Counted from the first letter of the stretch, positions 17,390 to 27,366 are shown. The stretch is 64,000 nt of DNA from JANQPA01 sp964548175 (GCA_964548175.1 CAZJQS010000007.1:62001-126000); one strand, 5' to 3'. The notes: generated from the letters alone by a model not told the origin. Translations and numbers: made by a program.

Positions 17390-19870
17390 ATGGAAAAAAA
17401 CTGCTTTTTAATTTTACTTTTTTATTTAGTCTCCACCATCGGCTACAGTCAACGTCACGTCACTAATCTAAATGCCTTGTGGGAATTTAAGCGAGCTGTT
17501 GATGAAAAATATCAATGGGTTAATCTCCCTCACACCTACAATACAGAGGACGCCTTTGACGATGAACCGGGTTATTATCGGGGGAAAAGCCACTACCGGA
17601 AAGCTCTTGCCAGTCAGAACTTTGATCCGGACCAGGACCATTTACTCCGGATACATGCCGCTAATCAGTACGCGGAAGTTTTTGTCAACGGGAAAAAAGC
17701 AGGAAGCCATAAGGGAGGGTATACGGCATTTACTATAGATATAGGCCCTTATTTAAATTATCAAAACGACACCCTCACTATTATGGTGGACAACAGCCAT
17801 GATGAGAGCGTTCCTCCTTTGCGCGGCGATTTCACCTTTTACGGCGGTATCTACCGGGAGGTCGAAATCCTTCATCTTTCCGAAGTGCATTTTAAGCCGG
17901 ATTTTTACGGGGCCGATGCTGCTTTCATCGATCCGGTCAATATATCCGATCAAAAAGCGGAACTGCGTATATGGGGGCTGGTCGATAATTTTGATCCCCA
18001 AAATTACCAGGTGCAAGTAAGCATTGCCGACGGGGAAGGGCGGCAGTTGGTGGAAAAAACGATCAACAGCACCCTTTATGACATTCCGGGCTGGGAAACG
18101 ACCATAGTACTGGATAATCCGAAGCTGTGGAGTATTGAAGAGCCTTACCTTTATGAGGTTCGTTGTCTTATTTTGGAAAAAACCAGCGGAGAGGTCTTTG
18201 ATGAGCTGAAGATACCTTACGGCATACGGTATTTTTCATTCGATCCGGACAATGGTTTTTCTTTAAACGGGCAGTACCGCAAACTTATAGGCGTGAATCG
18301 TCATCAGGATCGTCCGGGTATCGGCAATGCACTGACTACCGCCCACCATATTGATGACGTGGCGCTGATTGAAGAAATTGGGGCCAATTTTTTACGCACC
18401 GCCCATTATCCTCAGGACCGAGACCTGCTCAATCGTTGTGATCGCGCAGGTATCGTCGTGAGCATGGAAATTCCCTTGGATCATGAAATTACCCCGGGGC
18501 AGGCTTTTGCAGACAACTGCAAGCTCATGACCCTGGAAATGCTCTATCAATATTACAACCATCCCAGCATCGTCGTCTGGGCTTACATGAACGAGATGGG
18601 CCTGGGTATGCAAATCGAAAGGGACAGCGCCATTATGTGGCAGGTATCTGACCTGGCGCAGGAACTGGAGAAGCTGATCCGCGAGACCGATCCCTATCGC
18701 TACACCATGATCCCCAACCACGGATATTTTGACGTCTATCACCATTTTAAGCTGACGGAGATCCCGATGATCGTAGGCTGGAATTTGTATTACGGCTGGT
18801 ATGAACAGGAATTAAAAGGCTTAGGGCCATTCATGGATCACGCTCATGAACAATTGCCGGATAAGCCCATGCTCATAACGGAATACGGAGCAGGAGCCGA
18901 TCCACGGATCACTTCCTTTGATCCCCTGCGGTTTGATTTTTCTCTGGACTGGAGTTTGATCTTTCATCAGGCAAATCTGCGCCAGATACTCGACCGGAAA
19001 TACATTGCCGGATCAGCGGTCTGGAATATGTTTGATTTTGGTTCGGAAAGCCGGAACGATGCAGTTCCACATGTCAATAATAAGGGACTTTGTAGTTTTG
19101 ACCGGAAGCCCAAGCCCGTTTTTTATTTGTATCAGGCCCATTTAAGGAAAGAGAAAGTAGCTGAGATTGAAGCGCTTCCTCCTTTCGTTATCCTGTCAAG
19201 TTCAGGAAAAAAGACCGTTCCTGTTGCTCTCATTTCCAACCAGCAGGAATTAACGTTGCGTCATAATAATGAACCATTAAGTATGGACTTTAAGGACCTG
19301 GCTGCTACCAAGGACATTACATTAAGGGAGGGGAAAAACACCCTGTCCGTAGATGGTTTCGAAGGCACAACGTCCATTCAGGGCTATACCTGGGAAGGTT
19401 TCTGGAGAGAAAACGCCATTTTCCGGTTGAACCTGGGGACGAATTTTTTCTTTACCCCGGCTGACGGCATTGGACAATGGTATCCCGCCGAAGAAATGCC
19501 GGAAGGCATTTTGGCCATTGAAGGCGGTCAGCGGCTACAAAAAAGGAACCGGGGCATAGGTTCGGACCGGCCGGTGGCGCTTACCGATGATGATCCGGTC
19601 TATCAAACTATGATGTTGGGACTAGAGCAGCTTGAGCTGCCTTTACCCGGGGGAACGTATGAGCTGGTCGTGCACCTGGCTAATTTATCGAATGAACAGG
19701 GAGCTCAGCAAATCAAGGTCGGTGCTCATCAGTTAGAGATTCCGTCCTTACCCACCGGGAAGGCTTTTTCTACTTCCTGCCGGATTCAGGTAGACGGGCG
19801 GCTACGGATCGAATTTAACAGTAAAGACCAATCAACTTACATTAGTGGACTTGAAATTATAAAATTATGA
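17390..19870 (+). CDS. GH2 family beta-galactosidase-like enzyme
   Basis: This 826-residue protein has a signal peptide ending near STIGYSQ. The N-terminal sugar-binding jelly roll (VNLPHTYNTEDAF, then EVFVNGKKAG) is followed by the immunoglobulin-like domain and a TIM barrel. The barrel contains LIGVNRHQDRPGIG, the acid/base Glu402 in VVWAYMNEMG and the nucleophile Glu498 in LITEYGAGADPR. A C-terminal beta-sandwich (about residues 680-826), probably carbohydrate-binding, ends the protein. GH2 members of this layout act on beta-galactosides, beta-mannosides or beta-glucuronides. Galactosidase is the commonest but is not proven. The stop codon overlaps the ATG of the following sulfatase (ATGA), so the two are translationally coupled. 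Confidence 0.9.
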   Translation: MEKNCFLILLFYLVSTIGYSQRHVTNLNALWEFKRAVDEKYQWVNLPHTYNTEDAFDDEPGYYRGKSHYRKALASQNFDPDQDHLLRIHAANQYAEVFVNGKKAGSHKGGYTAFTIDIGPYLNYQNDTLTIMVDNSHDESVPPLRGDFTFYGGIYREVEILHLSEVHFKPDFYGADAAFIDPVNISDQKAELRIWGLVDNFDPQNYQVQVSIADGEGRQLVEKTINSTLYDIPGWETTIVLDNPKLWSIEEPYLYEVRCLILEKTSGEVFDELKIPYGIRYFSFDPDNGFSLNGQYRKLIGVNRHQDRPGIGNALTTAHHIDDVALIEEIGANFLRTAHYPQDRDLLNRCDRAGIVVSMEIPLDHEITPGQAFADNCKLMTLEMLYQYYNHPSIVVWAYMNEMGLGMQIERDSAIMWQVSDLAQELEKLIRETDPYRYTMIPNHGYFDVYHHFKLTEIPMIVGWNLYYGWYEQELKGLGPFMDHAHEQLPDKPMLITEYGAGADPRITSFDPLRFDFSLDWSLIFHQANLRQILDRKYIAGSAVWNMFDFGSESRNDAVPHVNNKGLCSFDRKPKPVFYLYQAHLRKEKVAEIEALPPFVILSSSGKKTVPVALISNQQELTLRHNNEPLSMDFKDLAATKDITLREGKNTLSVDGFEGTTSIQGYTWEGFWRENAIFRLNLGTNFFFTPADGIGQWYPAEEMPEGILAIEGGQRLQKRNRGIGSDRPVALTDDDPVYQTMMLGLEQLELPLPGGTYELVVHLANLSNEQGAQQIKVGAHQLEIPSLPTGKAFSTSCRIQVDGRLRIEFNSKDQSTYISGLEIIKL

Positions 19871-21371
19871 GACTTTCTTTTCTTTGTTTTTTACTCTTCC
19901 TTTTTTTTCTTTCTGCCTGTGAGGGACAGCAAGAATCGGTTCAGCACACAGGTGCACCTACCGGGCAGAATGTCGTTTTTATTTTAAGTGATGACCATCG
20001 TTATGATTTTATGGGTTTCACCGGCAAAGTGCCTTTTCTTCAAACGCCCAATATGGACCGCATGGCCAAAGAAGGGGTTCACCTCAAAAATGCGTTTGTA
20101 GCCACGGCGTTGTGTTCGCCCAGCAGAGCCAGTATCCTGACCGGCCAATATACGCATCGGCATGGAGTGGTTGATAATCAATCGCTGGTGCCGGAAGGCA
20201 CTACTTTTTTTCCAAAATACTTGCAGGACCTAGGTTATCAAACCGGATTTGTAGGAAAATGGCATATGGGGAATCACAAAAACGATCCCAGGCCAGGCTT
20301 TGACTACTGGGCCAGCTTCAGAGGCCAGGGCAGCTATTGGAACAGCGTTTTCAACGTCAACGGTACAGAAGAGGCTCCCGAAGACAGTACCTACGTCACC
20401 CATGCTATTACGCAATATGCCAAGGATTTCCTTACTAACCGGGACAAGAGCAAACCTTTCTTTTTATACATCTCTCACAAAGCTGTTCATTCCGAATTTA
20501 TTCCGGCGCCTGAACACGACGGACAGTACAGCGATTCTCCTTTGACCTATCCGCCTACCATGTATCCTCCCGGCCATGAAAAAGCGACGGTTACAGCAGA
20601 AGAGTACAATTATGAGGATGTGCCGAAATGGGTGAAAGCGCAGCGTTACAGCTGGCATGGGGTGGATTATCTGTATCACGGGCAAGTTGACTTTTGATGA
20701 GTTCTACCGTAAATATTGTGAAACGCTGCTTTCTTTGGATAAAAGCATCGGTGAGGTGCTGGATTACCTGGAAGCAGAAGGGTTGATGCAGAATACTACA
20801 GTTTTTTACATGGGGGACAATGGTTTTTTTTTGGTGAACATGGGTTGATCGACAAAAGACAGGCTTATGAAGAATCCATGCGCGTACCCTTGCTGGCAAT
20901 GGGCGCAGCTGTAGCCTCTGAATCAGATGTCATTGAAGAAAATGTGCAGAACATCGATATTGGCCCGACCATTCTGGATATTGCCGGCGCCGCCATTCCC
21001 GAACAAATGGACGGACAGTCCTTTAAACCGCTGTTGGAAGGCAAGAAAGTAGAAGGCTGGAGAGACACCATTTATTATGAATATTTCTGGGAAAGGCCCT
21101 TCCCGCAAACACCTACTGTTCACGCTATTCGAACAACCGGTACAAGTTCATCCGCTATCATGGCATCTGGGACATCAATGAATTGTACGACATCCAGGCC
21201 GATCCTCTGGAGATGAATAACCTAATTCGAAATCCCGAATACACCCAAACGGCAAAGTCATTGAGAAATGCCCTTTTCGACTGGATCGAACAAACGGATG
21301 GAGATAAGATGTTGCTCAAGCCCGATGGCGACGGATGGCGGTTTGATCATGGCTATAAAAAAACGTTTTAA
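19867..21371 (+). CDS. Sulfatase lipoprotein, reading frame broken three times
   Basis: The pieces 19867-20697, 20657-20848, 20845-21216 and 21183-21371 are consecutive parts of one type I sulfatase of about 500 residues. It has lipoprotein Cys18 (LSACEG), metal residues Asp42 and Asp43 (ILSDDHRYD), the formylglycine site CSPSRASILTG (Cys83) and a C-terminus typical of the family. Frame changes fall near 20680 (a GGG where GG restores GKLTFDEFY), near 20835 (a run of nine T; another length restores FGEHGLID) and near 21135 (one base missing before NRYKFIRYHG). All are single-base indels and two are in homopolymers. The coupled start with GH2 and the GH43 start 2 bp after the stop argue for a working gene with sequence errors. 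A young pseudogene is the alternative. Confidence 0.8.
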
Positions 21372-21372
21372 T

Positions 21373-23196
21373 ATGAAAATAAAGCAATACTTCTTCCTTC
21401 TGCTGCTGGTTTTAGCTTCCTGCCAGCCTTCTACGAATACAAAGGAGGCCTCCCGGGTTGATCATGATAAGTTGGCCTTTAAAACCTATTGTAACCCAAT
21501 TGATGTCGACTACTCTTACATGTCGCATTATGCCTTTCGGGGCGTCTCTTACCGTTCGGGGGCCGATCCTGCGGTGATCAATTACAAAGGGAAGTTTTAC
21601 ATGTTTGTCACCCGTTCTCACGGGTACTGGATGTCGGAAGATATGAGTGACTGGCGGTTCATTCGTCCGCAGAGCTGGTATTTTAACGGCAGCAATGCTC
21701 CTGCAGCAGCGGTAAAAGGCGATGAGGTCGTTGTTTTAGGCGATCCATCTGGCAGAGGTGCGGTGATCAAGACGGACAATCCGACGTTGGGAGACTGGCA
21801 GACGACATACGGCGTCATTCCTATCAGCATTCAGGATCCCAATCTGTTTGTCGATGATGACGGCCGGGTATACTTATATGAGGAATCGTCTAACGTTCAT
21901 CCAATAAGAGCTGTTGAACTTGACCCGGATAATTATTATACTCCGCTTGGAGAACAAAAGAGCTTGTTTAATCTGAATCCGGAAAAACACGGCTGGGAAC
22001 GTTTCGGACAGGACCATTATTCAGATATTAACCCTTTCCTGGAAGGTCCCTGGATGACTAAGCACAATGGGATCTATTACCTGGAATATAGTGCGCCCGG
22101 CACGCAATGGAACGTATACGCAGATGGAGTATATACCAGCGACGATCCGATGGGGCCGTTTACCTACGCTCCTTACAATCCGGTATCTTATAAACCTGGC
22201 GGTTTTTTGACCGGCGCCGGTCATGGAAGTACCGTAAAAGACAACAACGGTGAGTACTGGCATTTTGCCAGCATGCCTATATCGGTGAATTATAAGTTTG
22301 AAAGGCGTATCGGCCTGTTTCCCACCGGCTTTGAAGAAGATGGACAGATGTATGTCAATACAGCTTATGGCGATTACCCTCATTTTTTGCCTTATACGGA
22401 GGTGGAGGATCACAAAGAGCGGTTTACGGGTTGGATGTTGTTGTCTTTTGGAAAAAGGGCTACGACGAATTCTACTGTACAGGGCGTAAGGCAAAACGTA
22501 TTTGACGAGAGTGAATCCGGGTATATGTTGGAGCAGGAGGCGCCTGATTATGATGTATCCAGGTTGACGGATGAGAATATTCGCACGTTCTGGGTGGCTG
22601 ATGGCAATAGCGATTCCATTTATGTGACCATTGATCTGGAAGAGGCAATGACGGTTAATGCTTTGCAGATTAATTTTCAGGATTTCAATTCCAGTATTTT
22701 TGGTCGTCCGGATACTTTGAAGCATCAATTCCTTATTGAAGGTTCCCTGGATGGAGAAAGCTGGGAAGTCATTGCGGATTATTCCAACAATCAGCGGGAT
22801 CAGCCGCATGCTTATGTGGAGCTTGCTGAGCCTGCTCAGGCCCGGTATGTGAAGTTTCAAAACGTGTACATTCCTCAGGAGTATCTGTCCATTTCCGAGT
22901 TTCGTATTTTTGGCAGAGGCGTAGGAAGTCTCCCTGCCCAGCCGACCAATTTCAGGGCGGAGCGCCAGGAGGATCGTAGAAATGCTGATTTGAGCTGGGA
23001 TGCGATTGCGGATGCTCAGGGGTATGTTTTGTATTGGGGAATCAAGGAAAACCGGTTGAATAATTCGGTTATGATCTATGGGCAGAATAGCTATGCCTTG
23101 CGGGCTTTGAATGTGGATCAGTCGTATTATTATCAGGTGGAGGCGTTTGGTGTGAATGGGGTTTCGGAGAGGAGTGTGGTCGTTTTTACGGAGTGA
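21373..23196 (+). CDS. GH43 family glycosidase with F5/8C and Fn3-like domains, lipoprotein
   Basis: This 607-residue lipoprotein (LVLASCQPS) is read from ATG 21373, 2 bp after the preceding stop. The five-bladed GH43 propeller shows all three catalytic carboxylates in context: Asp65 in SGADPAV (base), Asp155 in SIQDPNLF (pKa modulator) and Glu224 in FLEGPWMTK (acid). Residues about 395-535 form an F5/8-type C (discoidin-like) module (TIDLEEAMTVNALQINFQ), and about 520-607 a fibronectin III-like module (ADLSWDAIADAQGYVLYWG). GH43 enzymes usually cleave alpha-L-arabinofuranosides, beta-xylosides or galactans. The attached modules suggest binding to polymeric substrate at the cell surface. The spacing indicates that it is in the same operon as the sulfatases. 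Confidence 0.9.
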   Translation: MKIKQYFFLLLLVLASCQPSTNTKEASRVDHDKLAFKTYCNPIDVDYSYMSHYAFRGVSYRSGADPAVINYKGKFYMFVTRSHGYWMSEDMSDWRFIRPQSWYFNGSNAPAAAVKGDEVVVLGDPSGRGAVIKTDNPTLGDWQTTYGVIPISIQDPNLFVDDDGRVYLYEESSNVHPIRAVELDPDNYYTPLGEQKSLFNLNPEKHGWERFGQDHYSDINPFLEGPWMTKHNGIYYLEYSAPGTQWNVYADGVYTSDDPMGPFTYAPYNPVSYKPGGFLTGAGHGSTVKDNNGEYWHFASMPISVNYKFERRIGLFPTGFEEDGQMYVNTAYGDYPHFLPYTEVEDHKERFTGWMLLSFGKRATTNSTVQGVRQNVFDESESGYMLEQEAPDYDVSRLTDENIRTFWVADGNSDSIYVTIDLEEAMTVNALQINFQDFNSSIFGRPDTLKHQFLIEGSLDGESWEVIADYSNNQRDQPHAYVELAEPAQARYVKFQNVYIPQEYLSISEFRIFGRGVGSLPAQPTNFRAERQEDRRNADLSWDAIADAQGYVLYWGIKENRLNNSVMIYGQNSYALRALNVDQSYYYQVEAFGVNGVSERSVVVFTE

Positions 23197-23236
23197 TTTC
23201 ATCGGGCTGCTTTTGTATCATTGGGCTGTTTGGGCA

Positions 23237-23406
23237 TCATCGGGCTGGCGCCCGATGGTAATGTTTGTCGCNNNNNNNNNNNNNNNNNNNNNNNNNNNNN
23301 NNNNNNNNNNNNNNNNNNNNNNNNNNNNNNNNNNNNNNNNNNNNNNNNNNNNNNNNNNNNNNNNNNNNNNNTCATCGGGCTGGCGCCCGATGGTAATGTT
23401 TGTCGC
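23237..23406. repeat. 35 bp hairpin repeat on both sides of an assembly gap
   Basis: The 35 bp before the N run (23237-23271) and the 35 bp after it (23372-23406) are identical. They contain the hairpin CATCGGGC, TGGC, GCCCGATG, the same stem as the 3.4 kb repeat with a different loop base. The two contig ends either overlap or sit in a tandem array. Confidence 0.85.
23272..23371. other. Assembly gap (100 N)
   Basis: Exactly 100 N lie between two identical 35 bp hairpin repeats. This is a placeholder gap, so the true distance between the GH43 gene and the next sulfatase gene is not known. Confidence 0.98.
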
Positions 23407-23471
23407 TGCGATGCAGCTGTTGGGGGATTGTTTATTTTGGTATTTGTGAAGAGAAAACCTTTGGTGTAGAT

Positions 23472-25161
23472 ATGATTGGAATTCGGCTGGCATATTACTT
23501 TTCTGTTTTTCTTTTGTTCTTGTGTTTCTCCTGTGGGAGGGAGGCAGGGATGGCAGAGGCAAAGTTGGATTACAGCGCACTTCGGTTGCCGGAGAGGCTT
23601 AACATACTTTGGCTGGTGGCGGAAGATTTAAGCGCCTTTATTCCGGCGTTTGGCGATTCCACGGTTTCCACGCCACATTTGAGTCGTCTTGCGGCGGAGG
23701 GAGTGCGGTATCCGAATCTGTTTTCCCCATCAGGCGTATGCGCGCCGGCTCGGGCCTCGATTGCGCTGGGCATGTATCCGACCAGGGCAGGCGCCCATCA
23801 TATGCGGACGGGGCCTTGGTATACGTATGATGTGACGGAAGCCATGCTGGCCAACCAGTCGCAGCCTGTTTATGAGGCGCTTCCTCCTCCCGGCGTCCAC
23901 ATGTACAGTTATTATCTCAGAAAAGCCGGCTATTACTGCTCGAACAACCCCAAGGAAGACTATCAGTTTCGGCGAGAGATTACCGCCTGGGATGAAAGCA
24001 GCCGTCAGGCCCATTGGCGCAAGCGGAAGGCAGGACAACCCTTTTTTGCCGTATTTAATTTTATGGTGACCCATGAATCGCGCCTGTGGACAAAGGCAGA
24101 GGATTCTCTTTGGATAGCCCCCGATCTTGAGGTACCTATTACCGCCTTATTTGCCGGACACCGAGGTGAGCAGAAGGAATATGCGCCGCCTGTATTCCAA
24201 TATCAAAGAAATGGACCACCAGGTCGGAGAAATACTAATGCAATTGGAGGCGGATGGTTTGCTGGACAGCACCATTATCTTTTGGTATACGGATCATGGT
24301 GGTCCATTGCCGCGCCATAAGAGAACGATTTACGACACCGGCATTCGTGCGCCTATGATCATTCGTTTTCCCGAAAAGCAATTGGCCGGAAAAGTCGATA
24401 GTCAGTTGCTGAGTTTTATTGACTTGAAGCCCACGGTGTTGTCGCTGGCAGGTATTCCACCGCCCGACTATGTTGACGGTCAGGCCTGGCTGGGACCGTA
24501 TGCCGCAGACAGCGCCCGGCAGTACATCCATGCCGCTGCTGATCGTTTCGATGACTTCCACGACCGCATCAGAGCAGTGAGAGATCATCGCTACAAATAT
24601 ATGCGCAATTATTTCCCGGAGAAGTCCTATTATCTGCCGGTCAGCTATCGGGAGAACATCCCGATCATGCAGGAGTTGTTGCGACTTAAAGCAGAGGGTC
24701 AATTAAATGAGGTCCAGTCTTTATGGTTTCGGGAAAAAAAGGATCCGGAGGAATTATTTGACACCTACGCCGACCCATACGAATTCAAGAATTTAGCCGG
24801 AAATCCACGTTACAAGGACAAGCTGCAGGAGCTAAGCACAGAAATGGATCGCTGGATCGATGCCACGCAGGATAAGGGTAGAATGACTGAAGAAGCTTAT
24901 ATACAAAGCATCTGGCCGGACGGAGAGCAGCCCAGGACAGCTGCTCCCGACATTCAGCAAACGGAACAAGGACTACAACTGACCACAAGAACGGAAGGGG
25001 CTTCTATTGGTTATCAATGGTTAGCAGCAGGGGAAAAAAGGCCGGAACATTGGCGCATTTATGAAGAACCGCTCGTTGTACAGTCTGGTAAAACATTGGT
25101 CGTGCGAGCTCATCGAATTGGTTATTTGCCTAGTGAAGTGGTGGAACTGGATTTTGAATGA
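23472..25161 (+). CDS. Sulfatase lipoprotein with one frameshift
   Basis: The product is about 560 residues from ATG 23472, with a lipoprotein signal (LFLCFSCGRE). It has a sulfatase N-terminus NILWLVAEDLS (the metal pair is Glu51-Asp52 rather than Asp-Asp) and a formylglycine signature CAPARASIALG (Cys90 to Arg94). The first frame leaves the family at about 24137, where one surplus base lies in GTACCTATTACCG. The other frame then reads LPPYLPDTEVSRRNMRRLYS and continues to 25161 with YTDHGGPLPRHKR and a C-terminal beta module. One single-base indel therefore joins the two parts. The EDLS-type N-terminus is like heparan N-sulfatase-type relatives, but the substrate is not certain. It is the last gene of the rightward operon, although the gap separates it from GH43. 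Confidence 0.8.
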
Positions 25162-25162
25162 T

Positions 25163-25363
25163 TTTCTGGAACTAAAGTATTTTTTTAACGGTAATTTTCT
25201 TGAAAAGCGATTAATTTTATTTAAACAACTTCTTTGGGAAAAAAATCAGTATGGCTTTAGAAGACAGATACATCAATCCGTAGGTCTGGATTTAGAAACC
25301 ATTGTAAATGTCACTGGGAAATCTACAGAAGAAATAAAGGGAATCTTGAAAAAGTTTGATTAA
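25163..25363 (+). pseudogene. Possible C-terminal remnant of an Rpn/PD-(D/E)XK nuclease
   Basis: The frame after the sulfatase stop ends with LDLETIVNVTGKSTEEIKGI, then LKKFD. The motif 'aliphatic-x-hydrophobic-E-x-I-x-x-x-T-G-x-S-x-E-E-I' is typical of the small C-terminal helix pair of Rpn-family (recombination-promoting nuclease/transposase-like) proteins. No start or nuclease core is present, so this would be a leftover. The match is short and the call is tentative. Confidence 0.35.
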
Positions 25364-25489
25364 AAAACATACTTAAAACTGTGACCTTTTCCAGACTGAT
25401 GACACAAAATAGCGTCAATCAATTTATTTAAGGCTTTTTGCACTTCCTGTTGATGCCTATTTTACATACACCAAAAAACTAGATCAGTC

Positions 25490-26392
25490 ATGAACCCAAA
25501 ATCGCTAGGTTTCTTGAGCTTTTTTCTATTGTGCTATTTGATCGCTTATGCACAGAGCAACCCTTTTACCGGTACTTACGCCAATATGAGCGGCACCATT
25601 TATTTACAGTTTAAGCCCATGGGGAGCGAATACCACGGTTTGCTGCAAGCCAACGGCGCCAGTTTTGCTATGAAAGCCACCAGCCAGGGCAACCAAATGA
25701 ACGGGACAATTTACGGCGGCGCCAACGGTCCCGTGAATTTTACAGCCACATCTTCGAGTAACGGACTGTTAGTCAATGCCTTCGGTTATACGGAGAACTT
25801 TTACATGATGAGTCGAACCCACAATCTGGCTTACGTTGACCTTACGCCTTACATGAAAAATAACAACCATCAGAGCCAAGGGCAAGGGCAAGGTTACCAA
25901 AACTCAAATACGGACTATGATTACAGCTATTCACAGCACAGTGACGGTTATGCCAGCGAACGATTAAAGACTTATCCGAACGGCAATGCTTCCCTGCAAA
26001 GTCCATATCCTGAATTAAACGATCGGGAATTATTTGGATTGGTGGCCGGCACTCAGGTTGTCATCTATAACCGGACCTCTATTCTAAGCAGCAGCAACGC
26101 CAGTTCCCTTACTTACATCAATTACTGCGCCAACGGTACTTTTTGGATCAATTATGACGGCTCTTTCAGCGTGGAAGGATACAGCGGGGGCAATGCACAG
26201 GGGGCTACTTACGGTCAAAATTCAGGCGTTTGGAAATTGGTGCGCTATCAGGGACAACCTGCAGTCTACGTAGCTTTCAACAATGGAAATACTAACGTAT
26301 ACCCGATCAATAAGAATCTGATTTTACAAGGTCGTTGGAGAGTAGGAAATACCCAGTATGCTGTCCAGCGAAATAAAGTTAGATGTCAATGA
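25490..26392 (+). CDS. Secreted protein of unknown function, Gln/Asn/Gly/Ser-rich
   Basis: This 300-residue protein has a signal peptide (FFLLCYLIAYAQ). The N-terminal third (NPFTGTYANMSGTIYLQF) is a beta-rich domain of the 'background-subtraction' type, seen in exported Bacteroidota proteins that compare a treated and an untreated state. A low-complexity linker (NHQSQGQGQGYQNSN, about residues 125-140) follows. The C-terminal 120 residues (LFGLVAGTQVVIYNRTS, WINYDGSFSVEGYSGG) form a second beta-rich domain. No catalytic motif is recognised. It stands alone, followed by a terminator-like hairpin, so it is probably monocistronic. Confidence 0.7.
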   Translation: MNPKSLGFLSFFLLCYLIAYAQSNPFTGTYANMSGTIYLQFKPMGSEYHGLLQANGASFAMKATSQGNQMNGTIYGGANGPVNFTATSSSNGLLVNAFGYTENFYMMSRTHNLAYVDLTPYMKNNNHQSQGQGQGYQNSNTDYDYSYSQHSDGYASERLKTYPNGNASLQSPYPELNDRELFGLVAGTQVVIYNRTSILSSSNASSLTYINYCANGTFWINYDGSFSVEGYSGGNAQGATYGQNSGVWKLVRYQGQPAVYVAFNNGNTNVYPINKNLILQGRWRVGNTQYAVQRNKVRCQ

Positions 26393-26448
26393 ACATAAGT
26401 CATCCCTTAAATCGGATAAAAGGTTGACGTCTTCTTCCCAAAAACAGA

Positions 26449-26488
26449 GAGGCTATCCTGTAGGCTGACAGGATAGCCTCCCTTAAAA
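26449..26488. terminator. Hairpin terminator
   Basis: A perfect 13 bp stem with arm GAGGCTATCCTGT (26449-26461) and its complement at 26468-26480 is followed by CCTTAAAAAA. It lies 57 bp after the secreted protein gene. The missing T run makes it more like the stem-only terminators common in this phylum. Confidence 0.7.
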
Positions 26489-26512
26489 AAAGGATGGATT
26501 GTTGAGATGATT

Positions 26513-26520
26513 TATATTTG
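26513..26520 (+). promoter_or_regulatory. Candidate -7 element
   Basis: TATATTTG matches the Bacteroidota -7 consensus TAnnTTTG. It lies 33 bp upstream of the patatin gene start and after a terminator. No good -33 TTG at 19 bp spacing is visible, so the call is weak. Confidence 0.35.
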
Positions 26521-26552
26521 TAGTTTAACTTAAAATCTCTAAGCTGACCAAC

Positions 26553-27317
26553 ATGCAACAACCTTCTACCGGTTTGGCCCTGGGAGGCGGCGCAGCACTA
26601 GGCGCCGCCCATATTGGCGTATTAAAGGCCATTGACGAATACAATATTCCAATTGATTATGTGGCCGGCACCAGTATCGGAGCTTTTATTGGCTCACTAT
26701 ATGCTTTCGGAATGGATTGGGAAGAAATGGCGTCAATAGCAGTGGAGCTGAAGTGGCTGGATATTACCGGGCTTTCGCTGTCAAAATTCGGCGTAATGTC
26801 AAATAAACGCCTCGGCGACCTGCTGGATAAATATATTGGAGAAGTAACTTTTGAGGAATCAAACCTGCCCCTGGCGGTGGTGGCAACCGATATTGCCACC
26901 GGAGAAAAAGTGGTGCTGAAGCAAGGCAAGGTCGCTCATGCTGTTATGGCCAGCACAAGCATTCCCGGAATTTTTAATCCGGTGGAGATCAACGGACGGC
27001 TATTGGTGGACGGAGGCATTGTTGAAAACGTTCCCATTTCACCCCTGAAAGAATTCGGGGCCGATCGAATTATCGGCGTCGACTTAAACGCTAAATACGC
27101 TAATGAACGGCCAGGCAATATCGTAGAAGTGCTAATGAACAGCTTCCATTTTACCTTAATGACAGCGGCTAAATTACAAACTGAGGAGGCTGATGTACTG
27201 CTTACCCCGGACTTGTCTTCCTTTAGCAAAATTAACATCAACAAGGCAGACGCACTCATTGAGACCGGCTATCAGGAGGCCTGCAGGAAATTGAAAGACC
27301 TGCAGTCCGACAGGTAA
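26553..27317 (+). CDS. Patatin-like phospholipase (RssA-type)
   Basis: This 254-residue protein has the oxyanion-hole glycine run LALGGGAALGAAHIGVL (residues 8-24). Its nucleophile elbow is GTSIGAF (Ser41) and its catalytic aspartate is in VDGGIVENVP (Asp153), the complete Ser-Asp dyad of bacterial patatins. There is no signal peptide, so it is a cytosolic or membrane-associated lipid acyl hydrolase. The length and layout match the NTE/RssA subgroup. The gene has its own upstream candidate promoter and a hairpin terminator before it, and it is convergent with the helical protein gene at 27367, only 50 bp away. The physiological lipid substrate cannot be inferred. Confidence 0.9.
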   Translation: MQQPSTGLALGGGAALGAAHIGVLKAIDEYNIPIDYVAGTSIGAFIGSLYAFGMDWEEMASIAVELKWLDITGLSLSKFGVMSNKRLGDLLDKYIGEVTFEESNLPLAVVATDIATGEKVVLKQGKVAHAVMASTSIPGIFNPVEINGRLLVDGGIVENVPISPLKEFGADRIIGVDLNAKYANERPGNIVEVLMNSFHFTLMTAAKLQTEEADVLLTPDLSSFSKININKADALIETGYQEACRKLKDLQSDR

Positions 27318-27366
27318 AACTTTCGGCAAGGAAACGAAAAATTGAGTTCATGTTGTGTAGCTGTAC

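Noticed and set aside
22021..23202. 393-codon open frame on the minus strand over the GH43 gene
   Set aside because: It overlaps a gene with all catalytic residues in place and has low-complexity basic composition, as expected of an antisense shadow.
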